From positions 806,001 through 870,000 of the forward strand of contig NZ_WKKW01000001.1 in the NCBI RefSeq assembly GCF_009683175.1: a stretch of DNA of 64,000 nt. The letters run 5' to 3'. The first letter of the stretch is position 1. Each line of letters starts with the position of its first letter. Both the position numbers and the translations under genes were made by a program. This document shows positions 1-9,800 of this stretch, one piece after another. This DNA is from Bifidobacterium asteroides (GTDB lineage: Bacteria; Actinomycetota; Actinomycetes; Actinomycetales; Bifidobacteriaceae). The notes below the pieces were generated by a model that searched no databases, had not been told where the DNA came from, and saw only the letters and a program-made list of their open reading frames with translations.

Positions 1-264
1 AACAAGACCAATTTTGAGAACAGTGATCCCCAGTCCATACTTCAATTGACTACTCAGCCCCGCATGCTTGACCGTAAATACCGTGTTCAACCTTTCGGCG
101 GAATGCTTGACGCATTCGCTGTAGCATGCAAGGATGTCACCAATGCGACGTTTGATGATCCTGCTCTTAAATCGTGGGACGAGCTTTGGAGCGCAGTAAA
201 CAAGAGCAAGCACTATCTAAACACCGACGAGACCAATAAAGGTTATTTGGAGGTGAAGCAGTAA
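1..264 (+). CDS. Hypothetical protein, 5'-truncated by the window edge
   Basis: The reading frame is open from base 1 to the TAA at 262-264, so this is the C-terminal 87 residues of a longer protein that begins outside the window. I do not recognise the family. The visible part is hydrophilic, with no membrane segment and no metal or nucleotide motif. The last A of its stop codon is the first base of the next gene's ATG (TAATG), so the two are almost certainly co-transcribed and translationally coupled. Base composition is clearly more AT-rich than the operons further right, which suggests an acquired pair of genes. An internal TTG at 46 could in principle be a start, but the open frame upstream argues for a longer product. 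Confidence 0.6.
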   Translation, partial: NKTNFENSDPQSILQLTTQPRMLDRKYRVQPFGGMLDAFAVACKDVTNATFDDPALKSWDELWSAVNKSKHYLNTDETNKGYLEVKQ

Positions 265-1256
265 TGAAATCAATAGCCTCAGCCAGAGAAGACGATCGCC
301 AGCGGAACTTTACAAGCATGGTGAACAGCATTCTAACGATAGAAAATGATACGACGCGCATGTTGGCTTTGGACAACCTACATATGGCGGTACAAGGTCT
401 ATCTGAGGAGCAATTGTTAATTTCTTTAACGGACCCAGAGCAGGCAAAGGCCGTCATTCATATCAATGAACCAAAAACCGAGAATCATGCTGCAACAGCT
501 GTTAATGTCGGCAAATTCCTGCAATTGATATCAAAAACGGTAAATGAAGTAGCAAAAACTCAGCTACGCGCACAACGGAGGTCTCCACAACTGCTTGTTA
601 CAGCCTTCACGCCGGGCTCGCTCGCTGTGACGATAGAGGCGCCTAGAGATATTACTGATAGCCGTGACATATTAGAAAATGTGCAAGACGCTGAAAGTGT
701 CGAGAGCACTGCTTTAAAAAAAGTGTCTATGGTTCTTACAACGGCCTCGGACATAGATGGCGACGACAATAATTCAACACTGGACGCACAATTGTCAGCA
801 CTATCACCGAAGGCAAGGAAGACACTCAATTCACTGGTAAATACCGTGAAGAAATCAGATTGGACTTTAAGCGGCATTATCATCCAAAAGAATATGAAAC
901 CGATGCAGTTAAGCTTCACGCAGGATGGCGTTACACGAATAATAGAAGCAATGGAAGCGAATCCCGAAAAGCCAGAAGAGGAAGAGTTGCACGGATACTT
1001 AGATGGTTATAAACGCAGTGAAGGCATACTGTTCGTAAACCCAGCTGCTGGTGACACAAAAAGCTCATATAAAATAGCGGTTAGCGATATGAATCTCATC
1101 CAGCAAGTTGCGATTTATGCTACACATAGCGAACAAAGATATGTGATCAGAACAGATGTTTACAAGACACTCGACAAATTAGGCGATGTCAAACGAACTT
1201 CGCGACTACTAAAGAGCATAAAGCCCGAGAAGGTGTATACCCAAGGTACCCTTTAA
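264..1256 (+). CDS. Hypothetical 330-residue protein, low-GC accessory gene
   Basis: Unrecognised soluble protein. The ATG overlaps the preceding stop codon by one base, giving a coupled two-gene unit. No signal peptide, membrane segment, Walker motif or zinc ligand set is visible. The middle (about residues 145-190) is acidic and serine-rich and looks like a linker. The C-terminal third contains an alternating charged/hydrophobic stretch and ends in a basic segment. Codon use is AT-rich compared with the rest of the window. The pair lies next to a damaged toxin-antitoxin locus and a large orphan helicase, an arrangement often seen in defence or mobile islands. That neighbourhood is the only hint of function, and it is inference. 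Confidence 0.6.
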   Translation: MKSIASAREDDRQRNFTSMVNSILTIENDTTRMLALDNLHMAVQGLSEEQLLISLTDPEQAKAVIHINEPKTENHAATAVNVGKFLQLISKTVNEVAKTQLRAQRRSPQLLVTAFTPGSLAVTIEAPRDITDSRDILENVQDAESVESTALKKVSMVLTTASDIDGDDNNSTLDAQLSALSPKARKTLNSLVNTVKKSDWTLSGIIIQKNMKPMQLSFTQDGVTRIIEAMEANPEKPEEEELHGYLDGYKRSEGILFVNPAAGDTKSSYKIAVSDMNLIQQVAIYATHSEQRYVIRTDVYKTLDKLGDVKRTSRLLKSIKPEKVYTQGTL

Positions 1257-1866
1257 AGACTCGTTTGCCGACTTTTCTCGTAACTGTATATCATTTTAAG
1301 ATTAGTGGCGTTATAAGTTCATAGGCTCCCGTGATTTTGAGGCAGATAAAGAGTTTGCAATTACTAGGGCCGTCATGAACACATAATGCCGCTTTTGTCT
1401 CGACCTCTCGTTTTAACGATTTGTGATACCCTATAAAATATATTCAACAATAACTGTAGATTTGCTATATCACTCATCGGTTGTGCCTGTACCTTGTAAT
1501 GAGGCAAAGAGCCTACTCCTTTCATGCCTTAACGGACTATAAGCGTGCGTAAGATATTATCCCCAGTTCACGCGGAGCAATATCTCAAGCCTCCCCTGGA
1601 TATGTGGGTCGGGGAAATATGGCCTTACGATATACCGACTTTCATGGCTGTTTTGCCGGAAAAGAACACGCTAGTTAGACAGTCTTATAAATTCCAATAA
1701 GCAGCATTATTGACATTATTATCGAAGAGGGCTGTATCGTGTCTATCAGGCTCTGATTGGCAAGGAACTAGTCGGGGATAAAGTTGCAGGACTGCTTCCA
1801 GTAACAAGTCTCGGTGCTGCATGCAAAGGCTTCATACACAGCTGCATAACCTTGCAGAATATGCAT
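1257..1866. other. AT-rich stretch with no convincing gene
   Basis: About 600 bases between the hypothetical pair and the toxin remnant. No tRNA cloverleaf or transposase fragment was recognised. The best short frame is 1545-1700 (+): a GTG start, 51 residues, a tryptophan- and proline-containing peptide that might be a fragment of a lost gene. It lacks a clear ribosome binding site. The part nearest 1867 (about 1718-1866) probably contains the decayed 3' portion of the minus-strand toxin gene. Confidence 0.5.
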
Positions 1867-2019
1867 CTAATGACACGCCTCCAATATATGAATCAACGCT
1901 TCGGAATTCTCTGCTATCAGATCAAGCACCTCCTCGACCGACTCCAATGGGACGTGCCTGCAAGCCACGCGCTTCAGATCTCTCGCGAAAGCACCAGTGG
2001 GAACCAGCGCCCGCCTCAT
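1867..2019 (-). pseudogene. Truncated YafQ-family toxin remnant
   Basis: Directly downstream of the antitoxin, an ATG at 2019-2017 overlaps the antitoxin TGA in the ATGA arrangement typical of toxin-antitoxin operons. The frame encodes 50 residues including LVPTGAFARDLKR and VEEVLDLIAEN. These correspond to the N-terminal half of YafQ/RelE-superfamily ribosome-dependent mRNA endonucleases, which are usually about 90-100 residues. The frame stops at TAG (1869-1867). Beyond it, fragments resembling the missing C-terminal half (MHILQG, then HDTALFD in another frame) appear only with stops and shifts. The catalytic C-terminal residues are therefore not translated, and I infer loss of toxin activity. 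The family call rests on motif recall rather than a database search. Confidence 0.7.
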
Positions 2020-2306
2020 TGGTCCACGCCAGCAGTTGCTAGCACGCCATCCACCAAATCCTTTCCTGTTTCGTACCCCTTAGTCTTTCCCCTCATGGCC
2101 AGACGGCGCGATTCCTCCAAGGCCTCCTCGGTTTCGGCAGGTAGATCCAAGCTGAAGTCCAAGGGGATCCGCTGCTCCCGAATGATCTGCTTGTAAAAGG
2201 CTCTGGTGACCGTAGTCATATCCAGACCAAGCTCCTTCACGATATAATCCACCTGTTGCTTGTCTGCATCGGATATACGCACCGTAACCTGAGACATCTT
2301 CTCCAT
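2016..2306 (-). CDS. RelB/DinJ-family antitoxin
   Basis: A 96-residue protein with an N-terminal ribbon-helix-helix segment (QVTVRISDADKQQVDYIVKE, followed by GLDMTTVTRAFYKQII). This matches DinJ/RelB antitoxins, which dimerise, bind the operon operator and neutralise a YafQ or RelE toxin through their C-terminus. The start at 2306 follows a GAGGAAGG-like ribosome binding site; an alternative ATG lies nine bases downstream at 2297. The TGA overlaps the ATG of the toxin stump. The antitoxin is full length although its toxin is broken, so it may persist as a DNA-binding autorepressor or as an anti-addiction module against related toxins. The latter role is inference. Confidence 0.85.
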   Translation of the reverse strand: MEKMSQVTVRISDADKQQVDYIVKELGLDMTTVTRAFYKQIIREQRIPLDFSLDLPAETEEALEESRRLAMRGKTKGYETGKDLVDGVLATAGVDQ

Positions 2307-2328
2307 CGGAACCCACCTTCCTCGTTGT

Positions 2329-2390
2329 CTGTAATTTTGCATTAAAGTGCAAAATTACAGCTAATTTCTTATTTTAATGCAAAATTGCAG
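2329..2390. promoter_or_regulatory. Palindromic operator upstream of the antitoxin gene
   Basis: A perfect inverted repeat with 12-base arms, CTGTAATTTTGC (2329-2340) and GCAAAATTACAG (2349-2360), separated by 8 bases. A near-identical third half-site, GCAAAATTGCAG, lies at 2379-2390. It ends about 23 bases upstream of the chosen antitoxin start. This position and symmetry fit the autoregulatory operator bound by a ribbon-helix-helix antitoxin. The core promoter probably overlaps this AT-rich block. Confidence 0.75.
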
Positions 2391-2843
2391 TGCATGGTAA
2401 GGCATCAATGTGCATAACTGACAGCAATAACACATGTCCATTACTTCATGACGCGCTGGGCGATTCCAACCACTCATGCTTCCACGCCAACTTTGACGAA
2501 GCGGATCTCTACGAAAGCGATACCCAACCGGTCTTCTACTACAACCCAATCACCCGAACGAAAATGACACTGAACTCAGCTGAGCTCACATCTTAACAGC
2601 AACAGCCTTAAAGCCACACAGCTGATCGTTGACAGCCACGCTACGCCAGAGGTTTAGGCCGATTTCCGTTTCAGCCCTATCCTGAATACTTGCGAACAAG
2701 AGCAAAAAAGCAGCTAAAACGTAAGGCAAAGTTACTAACCCTGCCTTACTTTTTAATCAGCAGCAAAAGTATTGGCCTTACAGACCAGGGATGATGACGT
2801 GCTGTATCTAAAAGGAATTCTGGCCGTAGCTTTCCCGCTCCGC
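2391..2843. other. Intergenic stretch, no gene recognised
   Basis: About 450 bases between the antitoxin promoter and the 3' end of the helicase gene. Short frames on both strands lack ribosome binding sites and recognisable motifs. No inverted repeat strong enough to call a terminator was seen. Confidence 0.5.
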
Positions 2844-5800
2844 TTAGGCTCTCGTGCTCGCCTCCACCGGCAGGTCCTTGGCGATCCTGGACGTATAGGT
2901 TCCATTCTTCCAATCAGCAAGGTTGCCAACCACGTAGACACGGCGCTTGGCTCGCGACACAGCGACGTTGAGCAGGTTGGGCGAACCATTAACCCATGAA
3001 CGAGAGCCTTCTCCACGCTTGCCCGCTCTGCTGCCAAGAACGATGAAGACCACGTCGGCTTCGCGCCCCTGAGAGGTGTGGACAGTTCCGGCCTGGCTTG
3101 ATGCCAGCCGGCTCGCTTCGCTGCCATTGCAACCAGTGCATTGCCGCAAGGCATCCGCGAAGGTGTCACGCACCTGGTTGGCCACAGCCCTGAACGGAGC
3201 GATGACCAGAATATTGGTGGGGTCAATCCCGCCCCGGAAGAGCCCGCACAGACGCTTGTGAAGTTCGTAGCCCTCCTGCGGCCTCCATTGCGTTCTCCCG
3301 GTTTCGCCGGAATTCGGCGGCACATCGTACCAACAGGAGGCCGGCAGCTCATCTCCCGCATGAGGACCGGACGGATAGCCACAGGGCTGATGCTCCGGCC
3401 CTACACGAACCATCCTGCCGGAGTAGGCTATATCGTTGCATATGGAAAACATGGGTTCATCACAGCGCCGATGAACCACCAGAGGCATCCCCAGCCAGTG
3501 GTCATCCGTCTCGTCCAACAGACCGCAAGGCGTCTGGTAATCAACCAAGGCCTGCATGTTTTCGGACTCCAGCCCCAGGCGCTGGAGGTGATGAGTGCTC
3601 GCCAGGAGTTCTCGCATTGGCTTAGGCATGGTATCCACGGGCTGGAGCTGCATAGGGTCGCCAACTGCAACCGCATGTTTCACGCGCTGCAATAGACCAG
3701 CAGCGGCCTGGGGCAGGGCCTGTCCGGCCTCATCCACAATCGCCCAGCCGAGCGCCTCCTTGCCTATCCCCGAAAACATTCTGGATATTGATGCAAAGGA
3801 TGAGGAGACAACCGGGACCACCAGGAAGAAAGTCTGCCAAGCCACCAGCCTCTCGTCATCCGTAAAGCCATTCGACTGCATTACAGCGCAAGCCAGGGAC
3901 AGATTGCACATGAACTGGCGGGCAGCACCCATGACGGCCTGCTGATGAAGAGCCAGCGCCTTGATGTAGACCTCCGTCCGCGCCTTGCTCCATTCCTGGT
4001 CCATCCACGCAACATGGTCATCGCCAATGTCGGGCCTGGGCCACTGAATCTGCTCGGCCTCAGCAACCTGCTGTTCAAGGGCAGCAAGTTGCTTGTTCAA
4101 AGTAGCAATCTGTGTTTGGCATTCCCCTAACTTACGATCACCGACTTCCAACCCTCCATAGAAGGATTGCAACCGCTGATGGACCCTGCTGGCCTGCTCG
4201 TCAAAATGCTGCTTTGCACGACGCGCCTGCTCCAGATCAGTACGTACCTTAAGCTCGTCCTGCTGCCTTTCGCGGCTGTGGAAAAACGACCTTAGTGGAT
4301 GCGCCTTCCAGTAAGACAAGTGAACCTGACAAATGCTATCAGCCTGCTCCCAAGCAGCTTGCGCATTATTGGCAGCCTGGCCAGCATCCGACATCTGCCG
4401 TTCCATTGATTGAATCTGTCCGACATACCTTGAGCGGCTTGCCTTCATGCCACGAAGTTGTTCATTGAGGGTTTTCAGCTCGGCTGACAGATCGGATCGC
4501 TGATTGCACAGGCCTGAATAAGAACGCACAAGATTGTACTGGACAATTTTCCTGGCGCGGATGCTCTCTTCCTTCTTCAGCGCAGCATTAAAGTCGTTCC
4601 TGGCCTTTGCCCAATTGGTCCTACTGCCTCTTTCACCTGGCATGTATTTCAATGATTTATAGATAAATTCGTTTTTGAAGGGCCACAGGAATCGGTTTTT
4701 GTTGCTCATGTTCCCCAAGACCGCCGATATAAGAGCCCAGGCGGAGGAGGTATTTGAAGGACTGCTCTCCTTATCCTGACTCTTGCGATCGGCAATTTGC
4801 CCGGCAAAGTCTCGAAAAGCGAATCCACAGGGAACCTGTTTGAATTCACTGTCAATATAGGTTTCCCACTCGGTGTCTATAGCATCGGCACTGGGCAGAT
4901 CCTGGCTGACGTTTTCAACAGCCTTGTTGTTACTGGAAGCAACGACAATCTCAAAACCGGTCACCGACGGATCAAGCGTCCAGTAGACATAGTCCTTGTC
5001 CTCGTCTGAGGCGGCTCTGGCCACCCTCCGGGATGTGAAAATATCCTGAGGACGGGAGAATCCTGCCAACCGACGAGCCCTGGCCACAATAATCTCGGCC
5101 ACCACATCCTTGAGCAGGGTGGTCTTGCCGGTTCCAGGAGGACCATTGACACCTAGCAGCGAAGAGCTGCCATATCCTTCCAAGGCCGCCCGTATTTGAT
5201 TGATCGCCAGCTGCTGACCAGTTGACTGAAATTGATTGGAAGCACTCGGCCATCGCCCGAACGGCATGTCGGCAGGTTCCGTGAGGTCGCCGACCAGATG
5301 CCCTTCAGGGTCCTTCTGCAGATTGAACCGTCGAGGATGACCAACCGATAGATATTGCCTGACCGGTTCAGAAAATATTTCAGTCCCATTTTGATAAAGG
5401 TCTTCAAGATCTTCTAGGAAGAAGGAATCCATCATTTCGCCATTCAATGATTCTGAGCTGGCTTCCAGATGGCAATTGACATAATCCCTGATCAGTGGTG
5501 AGCCGTCAGCGCGAGCGAAAAGAGGAGATCTACTCACCGCGCGGTCATCCAGTCCCATCCGATCCGCTACATGCTCAATGAGGCTTTCGATCTCATATCT
5601 GCCGACCGGACCTGCCTTGTACATCGGTCGGCCTGCTCCATCTTCAGAGTCTTCCCCAGCCAGACGATTGAATTCGGACTTGAGTTTGCTTTCCGTATCG
5701 TCAAATACTTCGATATGCGGCCACCCAGCCGGGCAATCAGGCCAGCCTTCATGATTGAACAGACAGGAAACCGCCTTGGCATATTGAGAGAGCGTCAATG

Positions 5801-6680
5801 ATCTTGGGACCAGACAGCCATCATCCCCTACGCAGAACTCCATAAGGGAAGCCACGGTAGAAGGACCGCCGGCGCGCCTACTCTGCCGATGGGCTAGCTC
5901 CTGCAACACCTCGTCCTGAGCAGTCTCCTCGGCTGGCGAGAGCTCTCGAACAAGCTTGGCGGCTTTCAACAGCGCATTCGTGACTACACGCTGGGAGAGC
6001 CCGACTGCTATTCGAAAACGTTCATGCTTAAGCCACCGATTTTGTCGTCCCACCCCTTCTTGCTGCTCCGAGCTCTCGTCGGGTTTTACCGCCTGGTGGA
6101 CGGGGCGACGCGCAAATCGACGGTTATAGTCCTTGCGGTAAACAGCACAGGCTGAGCCAGGCCGATTGGCCGTTGCTGACAGCTTTCCCGACACCTGCAG
6201 AAGGCGCGAAATCATGGAATCCGTCAGTTCAGTACCTGCCGGCAGAGGATCGGGCTGCTTAGCCACCTCTAGCCATAGCTGGTTCGTCTCCCCAAGCAGA
6301 CCGGTTATAGTCTGTTCGTCAAGTCCTGATCTGACCGCCTGCACGCGCAGCCAGTTCTCAGTATCTTCTGCAAACGAGAAAGGTTTGGTCAGCCGGGCGT
6401 TCATGTCTGTCTGCAACCGGTATATTTTCCTGCTCTGCAGGTCGTTATAGAGGTTTGTATAGGAACGATGCTCATTGTCAACCGGCCCGATGAGAAGATC
6501 AGCATGAATGTCATTCCATGGAAGTCGCTCCTGCTCAGAAACGCTTACCCTTTGGTCGTCGTTGCGGGAGGAGGATAAAGCAATGAGCTGGTTATCCCTC
6601 CAATTTTGTGGCGAGAACAGTTCAACCGCGCACCAATATGACAAAACATCCATTGCATGCTGTTGCTCATCGTTCCCCAT
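2844..6680 (-). CDS. Large UPF1/DNA2-like superfamily 1 helicase
   Basis: A 1278-residue cytoplasmic protein. Walker A is GPPGTGKTT at about residue 515, after roughly 500 residues of unassigned N-terminal sequence beginning with a WCAVELFSPQ-type segment. A coiled-coil, Gln/Glu/Ala-rich insertion occupies about residues 690-870. Walker B is VDEAGQA near residue 980, followed by GDPMQLQPV. Motifs VIAPFRAVA, VHTSQGREADVVF (about 1200) and NVAVSRAKRRVYVVG form the second RecA-like domain. This motif set defines the UPF1-like SF1 group, 5'-to-3' nucleic-acid translocases. The gene stands alone, with hairpins and unrelated genes on either side. The ATG at 6680 has only a weak ribosome binding site; an internal ATG at 6653 is an alternative. 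The substrate is unknown. Large orphan helicases of this type occur in defence islands, but no partner is visible. Confidence 0.85.
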   Translation of the reverse strand: MGNDEQQHAMDVLSYWCAVELFSPQNWRDNQLIALSSSRNDDQRVSVSEQERLPWNDIHADLLIGPVDNEHRSYTNLYNDLQSRKIYRLQTDMNARLTKPFSFAEDTENWLRVQAVRSGLDEQTITGLLGETNQLWLEVAKQPDPLPAGTELTDSMISRLLQVSGKLSATANRPGSACAVYRKDYNRRFARRPVHQAVKPDESSEQQEGVGRQNRWLKHERFRIAVGLSQRVVTNALLKAAKLVRELSPAEETAQDEVLQELAHRQSRRAGGPSTVASLMEFCVGDDGCLVPRSLTLSQYAKAVSCLFNHEGWPDCPAGWPHIEVFDDTESKLKSEFNRLAGEDSEDGAGRPMYKAGPVGRYEIESLIEHVADRMGLDDRAVSRSPLFARADGSPLIRDYVNCHLEASSESLNGEMMDSFFLEDLEDLYQNGTEIFSEPVRQYLSVGHPRRFNLQKDPEGHLVGDLTEPADMPFGRWPSASNQFQSTGQQLAINQIRAALEGYGSSSLLGVNGPPGTGKTTLLKDVVAEIIVARARRLAGFSRPQDIFTSRRVARAASDEDKDYVYWTLDPSVTGFEIVVASSNNKAVENVSQDLPSADAIDTEWETYIDSEFKQVPCGFAFRDFAGQIADRKSQDKESSPSNTSSAWALISAVLGNMSNKNRFLWPFKNEFIYKSLKYMPGERGSRTNWAKARNDFNAALKKEESIRARKIVQYNLVRSYSGLCNQRSDLSAELKTLNEQLRGMKASRSRYVGQIQSMERQMSDAGQAANNAQAAWEQADSICQVHLSYWKAHPLRSFFHSRERQQDELKVRTDLEQARRAKQHFDEQASRVHQRLQSFYGGLEVGDRKLGECQTQIATLNKQLAALEQQVAEAEQIQWPRPDIGDDHVAWMDQEWSKARTEVYIKALALHQQAVMGAARQFMCNLSLACAVMQSNGFTDDERLVAWQTFFLVVPVVSSSFASISRMFSGIGKEALGWAIVDEAGQALPQAAAGLLQRVKHAVAVGDPMQLQPVDTMPKPMRELLASTHHLQRLGLESENMQALVDYQTPCGLLDETDDHWLGMPLVVHRRCDEPMFSICNDIAYSGRMVRVGPEHQPCGYPSGPHAGDELPASCWYDVPPNSGETGRTQWRPQEGYELHKRLCGLFRGGIDPTNILVIAPFRAVANQVRDTFADALRQCTGCNGSEASRLASSQAGTVHTSQGREADVVFIVLGSRAGKRGEGSRSWVNGSPNLLNVAVSRAKRRVYVVGNLADWKNGTYTSRIAKDLPVEASTRA

Positions 6681-6756
6681 ATTTGCCAGTATGCGGATAA
6701 GCGGGGACAGGTGCAGGAACAGGTTCGAGCCACGGATGAGGCCATAGGAGACAATC

Positions 6757-6792
6757 CCGATGCGGCATTGTCCAGTCCAATCACCGCATCGG
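6757..6792 (-). terminator. Hairpin downstream of the P-type ATPase gene
   Basis: Perfect 9-base arms CCGATGCGG (6757-6765) and CCGCATCGG (6784-6792) with an 18-base loop, starting 10 bases after the ATPase stop. There is no following T-run, so it is a weak terminator or an mRNA-stabilising stem. Confidence 0.5.
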
Positions 6793-6801
6793 AATAAGCA
6801 T

Positions 6802-9800
6802 TCATGCCCGTATCCGTCTGACCGCCCAGTTGAGTAGTTTTCGCAGCTCCGAAGCGATCAGGACCAGGGAAGCCAGCGCGATGCACTCCAGCCAGGCCTG
6901 GGGCTGGAGGGGGACGGTGCCGAAGGCCTCGCCCAGGAAGGGCACGTAGATCACCAGGAGCTGCAGCAGGATGGAGATGCCGATGGCGCCCCAGAGCCAT
7001 GGGTTGCTGAAGAGCCCCTGGAAGGCCGACTTGCGGGAGGAGCGGGAGGCCAGCGCGTTGAAGAGCTGGGCGAAGACCAGGATGGTGAAGCCCATGGTCC
7101 GCGCCTCCCTGATCTGCGCCTCGTGGCCGATCGCCTGGACGGACCTGTCGGTGAAGAGGCCGCCGCTCAGGTGCATGTCCATGCCGATCAGGGTGACCAG
7201 GGCCATGACCAGGCCTATGTAGATGATGTCAACCCACATGTCCCGGTCGATGACCCGGTCGCTGACGGATCGGGGCGGGCGGTCCATCAGATCGTCGGTC
7301 TGCGGATCCACGCCCATGGCCAGCGCGGGCGCCGCGTCGGTCAGGAGGTTGATCCAGAGCAGCTGGGTGGCCAGCAGCGGCACGGTCACGCCCGCCATGC
7401 CGGGCTGCGATATGCCCAGAAGACCAGCGAAGACCACGCCGCCGAAGACCGTGAAGACCTCGCCCATGTTGGAGCTGAGCAGGTAGCGCAGGAACTTGCG
7501 AATGTTGTCGAAGATGCCCCGGCCCTCTCGCACGGCCTGGACGATGGTGGCGAAATTGTCGTCCGCCAGGATCATCTTGGCCGATTCCTTGGTGACCTCG
7601 GCCCCGGTGATGCCCATGGCCACGCCGATGTCTGCGGTCTTGACAGCAGGGGCATCATTGACGCCGTCGCCGGTCATGGCCACGACCTTGCCCTGGTCCT
7701 GGAGCGATTCGACGATCTTCAGCTTGTGCTCGGGGGCCACGCGGGCGTAGACGGAGACCTTGGAGGTGGTCTCCCGAAGCTGGTCCGAGTCCATGGCATC
7801 CAGCTGCTCGCCAGTGCAGGCCGGCTGTCCGGGCTTGATGATGCCCAGGTCCCCTGCGATTCTGGCTGCAGTAAGCGGATGGTCGCCGGTGATCATGATC
7901 GTTCTGATGCCGGCCTTGTGAGCCTGATCCACCGCATGGCGGACCTCAGTGCGGGGCGGGTCAATGATGCCGACCATGCCCGTCCAGATCAGATTGCTCT
8001 CCAGTCGGGTGCTTTCCTGGATCACCTTGTCGGCAGACAAGCGAATTGCAGGAGCATGCTGAGACTTTTCAGGCAACCGGTCCGTCTGATCCGTCCCGAC
8101 CGTGCTTGACGGCCACTCCCCCGCGTCAGCTTCGGCCAGCGCCGACAGCTCCTGGTCGGATACAGGCCGGAAAGCCTGTCCCAAGGTCCTGTAGGCATCC
8201 GCCGAGAGACTGCTGACCTGAGCAAGTATCCTTTCCCGATCGGCACTGGTCATAGGTCTGACCTGGCCGCCATCGAGAATCCGGTCGCATCGGCCAAGCA
8301 GCACGTCGGGAGCGCCCTTGCAGAAGAGACGTGATTCCCTTTCGTTGTCATCATTCGGGGCAGCCAGAACCGACATGAGCTTGCGCTCGGACGTGAAAGG
8401 AATCTCGGCCAGACGACGGTAGCTATCAGCCTTGGCATCAGCGCCGACTTTACGGGCGGCAACAATCAGCGAAACCTCCGTGGGATCGCCGACGCTCTGC
8501 CAGTGACCCTGCCCGGATCCAGACTGGGCCTGGGAATCAGGTTCGGCCTCGACCGGCTGCCAATGCAGGTCTCCGTCGTTGGCGATGGCCCCGACCATCA
8601 GGGTCTCTTCCACTGCCTCAGCCAGAGATGAACCAATGGTATCTGTCAGTTGTTGATCATCTGACCCACTGGCCTCGAACGGCTGCATGGTTCCCTCCGG
8701 AGCGTACCCGGTGCCAGTGAGCCTGACCTGCCCCGAGGGGACGACCACCCGTTCAACGGTCATTTCATTGCGTGTAAGAGTTCCTGTCTTGTCGGAGCAG
8801 ATGACTGATGCCGATCCCAGGGTCTCCACCGAGCTGAGCTTCTTGACGATGGCATGATGCTTGGCCATGCGCTGCACGCCCAGGGCGAGAACCACAGTCA
8901 GGATGGCCGTCAGCCCCTCCGGCACAGCAGCTACGGCCAGAGATACGGCCATGAGCAGGGAATCAATCAGATCCTGGGTTGTCTGAAAGCCTTCCATCAG
9001 GGCCAAAGCAGCCAAAACCAGGGCGGCAATCAAGCAGACGGCCAGTCCGAGGAGCTTGGAGACGCGGGCCATCTCCTTCTGTAGGGGCGTGGGTTCCTCC
9101 TGGGTATCAGCCAGCATGTCGGCGATCTTCCCGACCTGGGTGTCCATACCAGTAGAGGTGACGATCATGCGCCCGTTCCCCTGGGTCACTGCGGTGCCGT
9201 TGAAGACCATGTTGGTTCTGTCACCCAGAGCCTTGGGCTGGTCAAGCCGACCGGGCCGCTTGCCCACCGGCAGCGACTCGCCGGTCAGCGATGCCTCGGC
9301 CACGCGCAGACCCGCGGCCTGGAACAGTCTTCCGTCGGCGCCGACCGAATCGCCTTCAGCCAGGACTACTACATCACCAGGCACGATCCTGCTGGTCTCC
9401 AGGCTGACCACCCGGCCGCATCGCAGCACCGAGGCGTGCGGGGCCGTCATGCTCGCCAGAGCATCCACAGCCCGCTCGGCCTTAGCCTCCTGAGCGTACC
9501 CCAGGGCGGCATTAAGGATGAGGATGATCATGATGACGATGGCATCAAAGGGCAGGGGCTCCCCGCCTCCTGATGCCGGATGTGAGCGTTCCACCACCCA
9601 GGGCACCAACGAAATGGCCGTGGCTGCCAGAAGCAGATAGACCAAGGGGTCCTTGAACTGTTGAAGGAATTCCCTCCATGCAGGAACGGGAGGCGCTCCA
9701 GCCAGCTCATTAGGACCGAACCTGTCCAGCCGACGCGCCGCCTCGGCCTCATCCAGGCCCCGGTCGGGGTCCACATTCAGAGCAAGGGCAACCTGATCGA

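Noticed and set aside
1257-1820. tRNA, insertion sequence or CRISPR repeats in the AT-rich left region
   Set aside because: No cloverleaf, terminal inverted repeats, transposase fragment or regularly spaced repeats could be identified by eye here or elsewhere in the window.
2390-2596. Possible small gene downstream of the antitoxin operator
   Set aside because: No ribosome binding site, no conserved motif, and it starts within the operator half-site.
7123-8109. Long plus-strand frame opposite the P-type ATPase gene
   Set aside because: It is a His/Asp/Gly-rich shadow of the GC-rich ATPase coding sequence with no start signals or family match.
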